From Astrothelium macrocarpum (Eukaryota; Ascomycota; Dothideomycetes; Trypetheliales; Trypetheliaceae): DNA of 64,000 nt. Below the pieces are notes generated by a model. It saw only the letters and a list, made by a program, of their open reading frames with translations. It was not told where the DNA came from and did no database searches. Position numbers and translations under genes: made by a program. Below are positions 10,411-20,771 of the stretch, piece after piece; the stretch's first letter is position 1; each line of letters begins with the position of its first letter. The stretch is from positions 62,001 through 126,000 of the forward strand of contig JAGEMR010000020.1 in the NCBI GenBank assembly GCA_021030915.1. The letters run 5' to 3'.

Positions 10411-11005
10411 ATCGACTGTACAGTCAATGCGAAGATGAAGATGAAAATGTAAGAGAGAAGTGGAACTTCTTGTTGTAGACACTTGATTCTAAAATAAAGT
10501 GCATGATAGCACGCATCCTTTCGACGGCTGGTAGCGTGCATTGACTGAGCTCCACTGGCACAATTATTTGACGTCATCATCGAAAATACTAGCGCGCTAT
10601 AGATTTTACTAAACAAGTCTGCTGTCACGAAAGTCATAAAGCTATACGAGAGCATAGTGGCAAATCATTCAGGGAGAAAGCAGAATGCGTTAGGTATCCA
10701 TGTATCGTAGTGCACGCGGACGCTATCTAGAGAGTCCCCGGTGGTTGCACTCCCTTGTCTAGCGTTCTCATCTCATTCAATTAAACATTGACGGCTGGCA
10801 TTTCCTGTAACCAATGAAATTTGGTAGTAATCTTGCTTTGTAGCCCGTTTTGAGTATCATGTCGGTAGATTTTGAGGTTCTTTTTCAAAACGCCGACCAA
10901 TTTTTGGCGTCGACTCAGAGGACCAATATTAAATGTAGAACAACCTCTACGAACCGGGCTATAGCAATTTCCTCTGGATGGATTAGCGAAAACAGCAATT
11001 TAGCA
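10411..11005. other. Intergenic, SDR promoter side
   Basis: No supportable gene or RNA. It precedes the foldback element at 11006. Confidence 0.45.
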
Positions 11006-11231
11006 TGCTAAGGGTTGCACATAAGAAATGTCACGGGCCAGAAGAGTAAAAATTCGCCAAACATCCATCGGAGAGATCTTCAACACGATTTCGGACCATG
11101 AAAATAGATGTTCTGTTTGTTGAACAACGCTCACAGAAGTAGTGCACCTTTTCATCAAGGATCTTCTTAATGGATGCCAAGTGGATTATTTCTCTTGTGG
11201 CCTATGACATTTCCAGTTGCACCGACTGGTG
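11006..11231. repeat. Foldback MITE-like element, copy 1
   Basis: Left arm reads GGGTTGCACATAAGAAATGT at 11011-11030 then CACGGGCC..., and the right arm near 11195-11231 is its inverted, diverged partner (TGACATTTCCAGTTGCACCG then ACTGGTG). The two arms of about 80 bases also share AATTCGCC-like and GGATC-like blocks towards the loop. Flanks AGCA (11002-11005) and AGCG (11232-11235) could be a decayed 4-bp target duplication. Lies between the SDR start and the PEX8 stop. The 367 bases from 11232 to 11598 hold no gene that I can support. Confidence 0.7.
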
Positions 11232-11598
11232 AGCGTTCCAAAATATTTATAAGAAACCGCATGAGTGTCCCGTTCCCGAAAGATTTGATGACAAGTTCGT
11301 ATTCGATGGAAGAGGCTTCGATATTATTCGAAGCGGGTATCGTTCTATGCTGCATACACGCCAAATAAAACGTAAGAAGGAACCATAGAGGCAGTCTGAG
11401 AATCTCTTAGCTATGCAAAATGCTGGAAAATGGCCAGACCTTACTACGAAAAGACACAAGCTTCCGCTTTGTCCCGCAAAAAAGGCAAGTTCCGCCCTAG
11501 CCTTGGGTGATGAGGTACATTCGCTAGGACCTTGGTCTCATCAGGCCAGCAATCATTGAACGTGGCCATTCGCCAAACCATTACTCCAAACCTTGATT

Positions 11599-13865
11599 TC
11601 AAAGTCTGCTGTTGGGCTCCTCGGGCTTCAAAGCTCCACTCATCATTGGCTCTCTGCGCGCATCTCGTTGCGCATCCTCGTAGCCAAAGAGCACTGCGTC
11701 CCGCCCTCCGTGTGTATTCCACCAGGCGACGCAGATTTGACTGCGCTCGGCATCCATCTCGCCTCCATTGAGCACTTCCCAAAATCGCTTTCGGCACTCC
11801 TCTCTCATTTGGGAGTCGAGAACTGTGTTTAGAAGTGAGGACGCGAGCGGAAGCCACTCTTCCAATTCTATGAGAGGAAGAAATGGTAGCGAGTCTATAA
11901 GCGTGAGAACTAGTGTAGTCCGTTCGGATAGGGGTTTAAGTTCTGTTTCGTGGGGAGCTTGCCGCGAAGTGGCAGATGCGAGTTCCGCTGGATGGGGTTC
12001 AAGAGGTGTCTGCGGTGCATTGAGAGCGCGATGATGTAGGAGCTCGAGCAATATGGAAGGCAGGTCTGGCTGAGAGATGGAAAGTGGAGAAGGCGGCGCG
12101 ATAACACGGATCAATGTCTTGAAAGCAAGACGGAACTGGCGGGATGAGAGATTTTGAGGGAAAACCTTGGAATCAAATCAGATTCATAATTGAATGACCG
12201 TGGATTGGGACATCAATACCTTGAAGAGAGCATCAACGTAAAAGGGGAGATGCTTAGCGGTTAGTTCTGCGCTTTGGGGCGCAGAGAGGACTGCCAGCAT
12301 AACGCTGTGGGCCGCCTCAAAGATGGGAAGGAGATGATTGTTGCCGCCAGAAACTAAATATGGACTAGTTGCTGGCACCAAAAGATCTTCGTTAGTCGAC
12401 GGCGGCAGGGTGAGAGTAAAGTGTTCGGCCGTGTTCAAAAAGTAGAGGTCGAGGCATCGGTCAAGTGGATGCTGCGGAATGCGTCCATCTTCCACTGGGC
12501 GAATTTCATGAATGAACTGATCTGATTGAATAGGATAGCTGTTGAGGACATCAATGGCGGTAAGATATACAAATGTATACTGTGAAAATGAATTGGAGCC
12601 GAGGCGAGAGGAAATAAAGAACAAATTGCGCAAGATGTGGAGGACCGAAACAGCGACAGCCGGGACTTCTAAAGTAAATTAACCAAGTTCCACTATTGAA
12701 GTTCAAATACGAACCATTTGATTTCAAGCCAATCCCTTGACTTAGAAGCCGGCTCATGATGCCTCGCAGGACTATGACTGTACCGAAAAGGGCCGACTTG
12801 AGCAGCCGCCAGAGGACAGGTAATGTGGTCCTCAATGTTTCTTCATGCAAACCAACAGATTCCTCGGCATAGTCAATGTCTGACAACTTGTTCTGTCGCC
12901 ATTGGGCCAGGAGCGACCTGGAAAACATCACCAGGTCATTGAGCAGCCCCTGAATCAGGGCCAAATCCTTGACGTTCTCCACAGAATGGGCTATCACTCT
13001 AGCTAATGGGCCCATGGAGGAGACGAGCGGACTTGCAGATATCTTTTGGATCCGATTGAACGAGCTTGACTTTGAAGGCCAATTGACTTTTTTACCCTGA
13101 ACCTGCACAACATCCAGATCTACTGCACCGAGGAAGTAACCGCTCTCCAAACCTTCCGGAGAAAAGAAGATAGTAGACACTAGTAATGGCAGTAGTCGAT
13201 CGTAATCTAGTCGCGCTCTTTCGGCATCAGAGAGTATGGGAAAGGCATGGTTAATCACCAATGCAATAGAATAGGATCCGAGCCCATACTCTTGACTTTC
13301 GAACTCTAATGCCAGACCCGTCGCAATCACTAATGCTGACTCCAAAGTATTTTTGAGCGATCTCGTAATATCCATGAATTGTCGGCTCTCGAAGCCAATC
13401 AACAAGCCTCCGATAACCAAAAGGTGCTTCCATCTCTCTGATTTTTCATCCGCTCCTTTCACCACTGCTCTGACCCACTCGTCGCAAGCAAGACTGTTCG
13501 CGAGAGGCGGAGGCTGACCCGAATACTGAGGGCGGTCTTGTACTTCGCGCCATTCTTCTTGCTGTTTCCCTTTCGATATGGCAGCCGAGTGGAAAAGGCT
13601 CAATACACGGAGACAGGTCTGGAGTCCTTCGGGTCGTTCCCAGATGGCTGGCGAGAAAAGCAGTTGGGAAGTGAGCAGCGTGACATTAAGAGGATTGGAG
13701 AGAGTCGTGAGAAGGGAGCCAGCGGTGCCTAGCAGTCTGGAATTGTCAAGTTAAGATGGGTACGAGTTGTGGCAGTGGCATGGATGCGCACCTCGGCGTG
13801 TCTTGCTGTTCTGTATATGTCTGCAAAGAGCGCAGAAGCGTTCCGAGAAGCCTATCTGCAGGCAT
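11599..13865 (-). CDS. PEX8: Peroxin 8, intraperoxisomal import factor
   Basis: Four exons (13792-13865, 12715-13736, 12220-12668, 11599-12165) joined by introns of 55, 46 and 54 nt give 703 codons. The start MPADRLLGTLLRSLQTY splices into LLGTAGSLLTTLSNPLN, both matching my memory of filamentous-fungal Pex8. Further blocks: DEWVRAVVKGADE, GYFLGAVDLDV, LLAQWRQNKLSDIDYAEE, RNLFFISSRLGSNSFSQYTF, HPLDRCLDLYFLNTAEHFTL and ICVAWWNTHGG. The protein ends in Ser-Arg-Leu, a peroxisome targeting signal type 1, as expected for a matrix-side protein that bridges docking and RING complexes during receptor recycling. The first exon is only 74 nt and its ATG is supported by splice phase. Confidence 0.88.
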
Positions 13866-14124
13866 TCTTGGGATGTGCGTACCACATCACTACCAAGTCG
13901 ATCGCATGACCAACGCGAGTGCCTCGAGCATTTCGATAAGTTGAAGAATGTGAGGTCGGAGATGGATGGGACAACTCCAGCGTGCCTCGGCTACGGTATT
14001 TGCAGACACAGGGACGACCTCGCAACAGTCCTGTAACCTCATTCACGTCGGACTTCTAAGCTCACATACCTTTGCCTTCACACCAAAAATGTAATTTGAG
14101 CCTCAATCGAGGCCAACCGCTCTG

Positions 14125-14670
14125 ATGAGTGACCTGTAAGTGTCTTCTAGTGTACTCGAGTTCCATGGCCACCTTAGTAACAGCTTAAAGCTTCCTCCGC
14201 CGCATCTCCAACACAGCTCCCCTTGGTTATGTCGTCCCACCATTCCCATCGTTGTATTGGCCCTTTCCGGTCAAAGGCGACCAGGCAAACTATTTATACC
14301 ATCCATACGATATATGGAGGTTCACGGTCATGTGGTCGCTATTCTTTTATGAGGGTGTGCATATAGCTACCAGCGGATATGCGGTTGCAATACAATGGCG
14401 GAATTGGAAGGTGATCTGGGTTGTTCCGCTTGTGTATTTTCTGATTGGAGGCATCGAGTCTGTCATCGCTGGCAGTGTTATTGGTGGCCTGTAAGACACC
14501 ATATTCAATTGCTAAAGCAGCCAGTCGGTAGTCTGACTTTTGAGAATAGACTTGGCGCTGTCTATAGTGTTGGCATCTTCCGAATGTCAACGTGGGTCCC
14601 CTTTGCATGGGGCGTCATCAATACGCTCGTCCTCATCCTATCATCTTTTGCCATTCAGGGAGGGCTATGA
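14125..14670 (+). CDS. TMEM170-like four-span membrane protein
   Basis: Three exons (14125-14135, 14191-14490, 14550-14670); total 143 codons, close to the ~144 aa of animal TMEM170A. The first exon is only 11 nt (ATGAGTGACCT followed by gtaagt); the first acceptor is AAAG at 14190 because the alternatives TTAG and ACAG give a stop or the wrong frame. The sequence runs LYWPFPVKGDQANYLYHPYD, WRFTVMWSLFFYEGVHIA, then hydrophobic spans IWVVPLVYFLIGGIESVIAG and LGAVYSVGIFRMSTWVPFAW and ends VLILSSFAIQGGL. TMEM170 proteins act in ER/nuclear-envelope membrane shaping in animals; the fungal role is unknown. The 259 bases between it and PEX8 form a divergent promoter. Confidence 0.8.
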
Positions 14671-15049
14671 AATGGCGCATCCAAGGCACCTATGGATACA
14701 TCATGGGGGGAGGATAGTTGCCATCACGGCCACTGCTTGCTGAATCAAGAATCCAAAGACAAGCCGAATCTTCAAACTTAATGCTAGAAATACACCATGG
14801 GAAACAAAGACATTATTCTCGAATTTTGTGTCCTGGGCCTCTCGGACTTGGCCAGCTTGTCCAATGCATCCAGATATTATCATCAAGCACACTGCCTCAC
14901 CTATTACAAAACATGCTGCGGCTCTTGTCAATTCCAATCGCTTCCTCGATACAATTTCACAAACGTCAAATCAGCGCTAGCCTGTTGCATTGTTGACCTC
15001 TTTTGCGATGAATTCTGACTATTGGCAGGCGGCTTCTTCTGAAGATTAG
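14671..15049. other. Intergenic or decayed sequence
   Basis: Short frames on both strands; one plus-strand frame from 14797 contains LGLSDLASLSNASRYYH, faintly like an F-box helix, but nothing supports it around that. I do not call a gene. Confidence 0.3.
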
Positions 15050-15382
15050 GAGACGCCTGGTCTATACAATGACCATGATTGGGAGCTGAGCGACCAGCTC
15101 GCAGGCTTCTCCTCGGGCCAAAGGCGTTTCCGCCCTGCTACTGCTTCAGGAAAAATGCCAAAAGAGAGCGAGCGGGATGCTGCTCCTCTAAGCGAATTGG
15201 GCGGGCTTTTTAGTCCCGACAGCTTAGACTCTGATTCATCGCACTTCGATGTCCTTGAGATTGTCGCAGGGACTATGCAGAGGATCGACGGAGAGAGGGC
15301 AGTCTTAAATTGGATTCACGGTTACTCCGCGTTCCATTCAAATGGCAGGCACGCAGATAACCACAAGCGTGGGTCTCATTAA
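15050..15382 (+). CDS. Hypothetical terminal exon, unrecognised acidic protein
   Basis: The frame is open from an AG acceptor (GATTAG at 15049) to TAA at 15382 and reads ETPGLYNDHDWELSDQLAG, later SELGGLFSPDSLDSDSSHFD, ending DNHKRGSH. An AATAAA-like signal lies a few bases after the stop. It resembles a disordered acidic C-terminus. The upstream exon was not found; a Met at 15155 would allow a 75-codon unspliced protein. No family recognised and it may not be a gene. Confidence 0.25.
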   Translation, partial: ETPGLYNDHDWELSDQLAGFSSGQRRFRPATASGKMPKESERDAAPLSELGGLFSPDSLDSDSSHFDVLEIVAGTMQRIDGERAVLNWIHGYSAFHSNGRHADNHKRGSH

Positions 15383-15908
15383 TAAAAGAAACCCCTCAGA
15401 CACGCCACCCGCTATCGAGCGCTGGCTTCTCCAATGGTTCAATGTTGTATTGAGAATCTCCAAACTGGTTGTTTAGCCAACTAATTCTCTTGCCACCCGT
15501 AACATTTCCCGATACACCCTCTGAGTAACTCCTACCGATTTGGGGGCGCACACTCGACGAAAATCCTTTGAAAGCTAAATGGAGAGGATGATTTGAGGGA
15601 AAGCCCTACCAGATGCCTTTTCTACGAGATACTTTATGTATATGAGACACTATCACCACCTCTCCACCGATGTGTTCGTGAATGAAGATCCGCCATGTAA
15701 GCTCCTCCGATAGCAAGTTAAGCAAGATTTTGGAAGCACCTCATTGCTAAATCTACGTCCCTCTTCTCTGGTCAGCAACCCAGCAATCATGTAGCAAAAG
15801 TGTCCTATCATTGTGTTAGACCCTGTAGAGATTATTGATGTTTTCTTTTCTGGCTTGCCTTTGTGACCACCGCCAGGATTAAGCGTCTGTTAGCGGAATG
15901 AAAGGAGC
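15383..15908. other. Intergenic between convergent frames
   Basis: Nothing recognisable; probably the 3' region of the MYND gene. Confidence 0.45.
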
Positions 15909-16647
15909 CTACGCGTACGCACGCAAGGCGTTGTGAAGGTCTGCGTTTAGCATGATTGGACCGCAAGGAGTGCCTTGACTTCGAGGTTTGGCACAGTGGC
16001 GCTTGTGAAACTTCCAGTCTTCCTTCTGACAATCGCGATTGCAGTATGAAACATTCTTGCATTTACTACACATTTTGAGGGGGTTTTCTGGGGTAGCCGA
16101 CTTGTCGCAGGTTACGCAAGTGCGTGGGAGTTCATCCTTCCGTGTCATGTCAAGGAGGCCAGGACTGTCAAACTCCCAAGGCGTACCGTCGTTTCGATAG
16201 CCCGCGAGCGCTTTCTGTAAGATATGTAAGTACCATTGCCGTGCTCATTGATAAAATAATTGACGAGGAGGTTAAAAGAACCAACCAGTTCGAATGTAGT
16301 ACACATACCTTCATTTGACGTTCACCAACTTCGTACAGACCACAGCTCTTGTATACGGTCTTCAAAAGCTCTAGATGCCTGTCTTCGATCTTGGCGCCTA
16401 GTCGCATGGCTGAAGCACCGAGAATCACGATGGTATTTTTGGGAGTGCAGAAGAATCCCGTGCCTGGAATTCGTGCCTTCCATTCATCGAACATACGACT
16501 GAGCCTGCCATCTTTTTCAAGTGCAAGGCGAGTTGCCACTGGATCTTCGGGTGCATACAAGCATTCTACTCCCACTTCGGCGGCCAGATCACCGAGCGTA
16601 TCCAAGTCGTGGTCAGATTGGAAGAGGCCAAGACCCCAGCAGCCCAT
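15909..16647 (-). CDS. MYND-type zinc finger protein
   Basis: Two exons, 16309-16647 and 15909-16214, with a 94-nt intron; 214 codons. The start MGCWGLGLFQSDHDLDTLGD was chosen over an upstream Met at 16845 because this opening matches a recurrent fungal family in which a 'GCWGxGLFQSDxDLD' block precedes a C-terminal MYND finger. The finger (about residues 143-180) shows CVTCDKS...CSKCKNVSYCNRDCQKEDW then KFHKRHC: all eight zinc ligands are present. MYND fingers mediate protein-protein contacts; the partner is unknown. The last residues LHNALRAYA have no clear parallels, so the 3' end could differ if another intron exists. Confidence 0.8.
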
Positions 16648-17211
16648 GATGCAGGATTGTATGGCAGAGACGAAATGAGCGCAGTGAGATCGAGAACTGT
16701 AGGTAAAAAAATCCTTTGGACGAAATAGAGAAGCTTTGATTTGTGCCAAGGTCAGGTTGATGTGTACGAGGTGAATGTGGAAGGAACGGATCTGGGACAT
16801 AACAGTTTGCCGCCACTTCTCTTCTAAGCTGCAAACCATGTGCATTACAAGACGTTCAGTACTTCAAGTGCTCAAGCTTAGCGAACTAAATAGCATTGAA
16901 ACCATGCGTTCAAACCGATGGTCTCCCTAACTTGTTCCCGATTAGTATACTCTCTCATTGCCTGTTACACTTGACGAGACGATCATTGAAACTTCATCTT
17001 TGGCTGGTTTCAGCAAACGACTAACATTGCAGCAGCAACTAAAAATCGCCTTTGGGGTTTGAGGGAAATGAGTGAGAAATATAACACGAAAAGCCGCAAA
17101 TGTTTCATGGAATGCAGCAAAATGACTTTTGTGAACTAGCATTAAATCAGATATTGGAGAGATATAGAATCGATCCACGAACACATTCTCGCTTATCGAC
17201 ATCTAATGTTT
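16648..17211. other. Intergenic between two minus-strand genes
   Basis: Holds the MYND gene promoter and the SDR 3' region. Small minus-strand frames show no domain. Confidence 0.45.
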
Positions 17212-18124
17212 TTACTGAAGGTCAGGGTAAACAACGCTCTCTGAGATATGCTTCAACTTGTCCACATTTTCTTTGAAATTGCTAATTTTAGTGTTCGCGC
17301 GAATGACGGCATCTTTGCCCAGAGGCAGCCTCAAAACCCCTTGGACATCTTTGCCTGTGCCACTCTTGACCACTGCTTCTACTATAGCATTCGCCGCCTT
17401 GTTTGGATCGCCAGGCTGCTTGCCACCAATGGTACTGAGTCGTTTCCGAATATCATCTGCAGGCGTACCGAAGTACGCTTCTGGTAGACCGCCTTCTGGT
17501 TCCATGACTGCGCTCTCGAAATTGGTCCGGAAAGCACCGGGCTCGATGACCAAGACTCGGATATTGAATGGCGCGAGTTCAGACGCAAGAGCTTCGGAGG
17601 CACCCTCGATAGCGAATTTGGTGGCTGCATATGCGCTGTATCCAGCAAGACCGCTGATTCCTGAAGTGCTAGAGATGTTTACGATTGTCCCATCTCTTTG
17701 CGCACGGAACGATGGAATTACACCCTTGGTGACGCGAAACACGCCAAAGACATTTGTTTCGAACTGGGCCGAGATATCCTTTTCGCTGCTCAAAATCATC
17801 AGCAAAGATCACAGTCAAGAGCGGCCTCTAGTTGGAATACTTTAGATGCTCCAAGACTCCACGGAACGCAAATCCGGCGTTGTTGACTACGACATTGATA
17901 CTGTGATCAATGACCACCTTCTCAACGATTGCTTGGGTATCGTGAGAGTTGACATCAAGCGGAAGCCATATTCCGCCAAGCCTTTCTATTTCCGGGTACG
18001 ACTGCTTGGCCTTGTCAACATTTCGGGCAGTCGCAACGACTGAATGCCCTGATCGCAAGGCTGAGAGGGTGAGGCAAGCACCTAGCCCGCTTGAGGCACC
18101 AGTAATGAGCCAAGAGTAAGACAT
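17212..18124 (-). CDS. Classical short-chain dehydrogenase/reductase
   Basis: Two exons, 17841-18124 and 17212-17788, with a 52-nt intron; splicing gives VLEHLNSEKDISAQFETNV. The 286-residue product has the full classical SDR set: cofactor motif TGASSGLG near residue 9, NNAG in VVVNNAGFAF, catalytic Ser in NISSTSG, and Tyr/Lys in YSAYAATK. After the active site comes EPGAFRTNF, typical of fungal and bacterial oxidoreductases acting on small lipophilic or carbonyl substrates. The substrate cannot be read from sequence. It is paralogous only at the superfamily level to the divergent SDR at 9340. No signal peptide or membrane anchor is evident, so cytosolic location is inferred. Confidence 0.88.
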
Positions 18125-19246
18125 CTCAACCTTGAATTTGATGATGAATTTTGATGATGAGGCAAGAGTTTTCCCTTTGATTCAGAGTGTAGTCAACTCG
18201 GTTCCTTGCAAGCAGTCTTTGGTCTTTCATCGTAGATCAGCTCGAGTCTTTATATCCGCATTCTTGGCAAGCATGGAGACTTTTCGTGTACTCTCAGAAC
18301 AATCCCCAGCATCCTGTGCACTTCCGAGCTGCATCTTGTCTTTCCTAACCCCGTTGCATCCCCGTACACGCCAACGTAGGCGGGCAATTGCGGCCGCAGC
18401 TGACATGGAGTTGCAATGTTTACGGGTGAAAGCCCGCTCTCTAGGACTACACCGCACAAACGCCTTTCCTTGAGATCCGTGCTTATATGGACTGATTGGA
18501 CGTAAAAAACTGGTTTCAACAAGAACGCCTAGACAGTGGGGGATTCCAGGTGTGGTCTATGAAGAATTGTTACAACTTGGCGTATGAGAGAATACCCCGT
18601 GAGCCTTGTTCTGCCGAAGACTGAGCGGTGCATGCTTTCAACTCATCGCTGACTGACAGCGCTGTTGATCGTGAAAATCAACTCACTCCAAGGAATTTTC
18701 ATCAGTCGAGAACAGCTGGGGCTGACTGAAAGCTTTCCCATTCGCTCAACCTTAGTAATCCTTTACAGATCCTACTTTATCTGACTCATTGTTTACAACA
18801 TTTTTTAGCCATGTTGAAATTCCAATCGGACTAGATCTGCACGGTTCTAAAGGTTGCACTGATCACACACTAACGGTCGTACTCGCCTGGGCGGTGTAGT
18901 AGGTATTGGAGGAACGGGAAGACGAGAATAAGTTGAGAATTTGGAGGCAAATTCCCTGCTAGCGCCACACGTTAAATCCCACACGTTAAATCCCACACAT
19001 TAAGTCCGAAATCTTAAACTCCGGCAAACGGTTTTAACCACGCACTCTGGCTGCGTCTGGTCTCCACTCGGATATTAGCTCTTAGATGGTTTGAAAGTCG
19101 ATGATATAGCCAGCATTGCTGCCTCTCTAAAGTGCCTACCTACGGAGCTGGTCGTAACACGCGGTAGCTTGAGAGCATTGCCAAGATTTGGCCAGCCCGG
19201 CTTATCTCGCACATCTTACCACCCATCAAACCGAAGTATTCGTCTC
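18125..19246. other. Intergenic region with a short tandem repeat
   Basis: Apart from the 14-bp repeat at 18967 and the foldback element that follows, I see no gene, RNA or conserved frame here. Confidence 0.45.
18967..19008. repeat. 14-bp tandem repeat, three units
   Basis: Unit ACACGTTAAATCCC occurs twice exactly (18967-18980, 18981-18994) and a third time with three changes (ACACATTAAGTCCG). Short array with no sign of coding. Confidence 0.8.
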
Positions 19247-19490
19247 CACTGGTGCTTGCGATGAGAAATGTCACGCGCGATCGCGAGAGATTTAATTTGC
19301 CGTAGACCTCGTTGGGAGGACTCCATGCCGTTTGAAGCAGCCACAAAGCATATTCAATTCATAAGAAATCTGTCAAAACATAGCTACTAATAAATCTTCA
19401 TCCACTGTTTTTGAGGAGCTCCCGACGACGTATATGGCATATTAAATCTTTATCACTTGCGGGTGATATCTTTTACTGCAATCCCTGGTG
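19247..19490. repeat. Foldback MITE-like element, copy 2
   Basis: Left arm begins CACTGGTGCTTGCGATGAG and continues AAATGTCACGCGCGATCGCG; the right arm, read inverted from 19490, begins CACCAGGGATTGCAGTAAAA then GATATCACCCGC. The arms of about 80-95 bases share further blocks AGATTTAAT.TGCC and CCTCGTTGGGAGG-like sequence. The flanking 4-mer TCTC is identical on both sides (19243-19246 and 19491-19494), the clearest target duplication together with copy 6. Located 229 bp after the cutinase-like gene's stop codon. Confidence 0.82.
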
Positions 19491-19718
19491 TCTCTGGAAC
19501 CTATCGTTGAAAAACGTCTTGAGTGTGAGTGGACTAAATATCGACAAACTCTACTTCAACAAGGCAACTCAAGTTCCAGTTCCCATCAATGAAAAGGCTC
19601 CAGATCCATCTGGTGGACAAATAAGCGGCAGTCATCAGCTTGACAGCTCTGCAATACAATAGAATCAGGAAAGAATTACAACTCGTCCTCCATCGTCTTT
19701 GCTCTTACACTCTCAACT

Positions 19719-20692
19719 TCACCCTCTAACGACGCTTTGAATATATGCAACCGCTTCCGTAGTGTCCACTCCGACATACGACAAATGCGCAGCTGTAATG
19801 ATAAACTGTCCATCACAAACGTCATCTCCCACTGCGCAGTACGTTTGAATCGGACCCTCATAACCCTTGATTTTGGCACCATTGAACGGATCGCCGAAGA
19901 CGACAACAGCCTAGAGCATCCATGTCAGTACCGCATTGGCGTCGTGCAAAAAAGCGGATCGCTACATACAGCGACCTTCGACTTCGCAGCCGCGTTCGAA
20001 TTGCCTACGCCGTTATGGGTCACCATAGCCCCCTCACTGTAACCTGAGACCACAATCTGCAGTTCGTTAAATATATCGGTCTCTTTCATCATAGAGGTGT
20101 GCTGTTGACTGACCTTTGTGTCAGGACACTCTGATGCTACAGATTCGATTAGGCTTGTCGCGATAGCTCCGCCCGGAAGACCCAAGCAGTCATCACCATC
20201 GACGGTCGCCTCATAAGGCACACCCTGAATGTTCCATTGTCCCGGAGCTGCTGCATCCAAGCCAGTCTGCAAGGCTGGACCAACAGTGTCTCCCAACGTT
20301 CCGGTCTCACTGGTTCCACGAGCAAATATCAGAGTGTAAGGGGCACAAGCTCCCTGGCGTTCTTGTATTTGAGGTAGCTTCTCGGCCTCTACCCCATCAT
20401 GGGCTCGTCGCATGAGTTCGACCCCTTTCCAGCCTTTCTGAGATCTCTTGGCTCGCTTGGCAGCTGGAGGGAAAGGACCGGTGTAGGCGCCCTCGGAGCC
20501 ATAAGTCGCAATGCATGCATCACCACTCGCGGTACCCCCTGTAGGGAAATTGGCAAGTCCGCCGGTGTACGGAATGCCTGTTGAGCCTGAGATGTCAGCA
20601 ATTTGGCAAGACTGGTCTTCGCAGCTTTGCGCTGAGACACAGCTGGCCAAGAGAACTACAAAAGTAGAGAGGGTGGCACTTCGGATCATCAT
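19719..20692 (-). CDS. Secreted cutinase-family esterase
   Basis: Three exons (20114-20692, 19970-20056, 19719-19910) with introns of 57 and 59 nt; the first intron keeps frame and would be missed without the CPDTK|IVVSGYSEGAMV junction. 285 residues. Signal peptide MMIRSATLSTFVVLLASCVS. A spacer of about 100 residues with basic sites (AAKRAKRSQK, LMRRAHD) precedes the alpha/beta-hydrolase core, which starts APYTLIFARGTSETG. Catalytic Ser lies in GYSEG (Gln of the usual GYSQG is Glu here), Asp in VGDDVCDG and His in TAAHLSY. Cutinase-fold enzymes cleave cutin or act as acetylxylan or lipid esterases; the substrate is not decidable. The spacer suggests a propeptide processed at dibasic sites. 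Confidence 0.87.
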
Positions 20693-20763
20693 CTTGAAGA
20701 TATATGTTTGCGGAATCTGGAGTGTGGTTGTTTTCAGATGAGTGCAGGCCGATTCTAGATGAT

Positions 20764-20771
20764 CTTTTATA
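20764..20771 (-). promoter_or_regulatory. TATA box of the cutinase-like gene
   Basis: TATAAAAG on the minus strand, 72 bases upstream of the start codon. Consensus match and spacing are good for an inducible secreted-enzyme gene. Confidence 0.55.

Noticed and set aside
11444..11857. 137-codon minus-strand frame overlapping the PEX8 3' end
   Set aside because: Overlaps the PEX8 last exon in another frame; the PEX8 frame carries the conserved blocks and PTS1.
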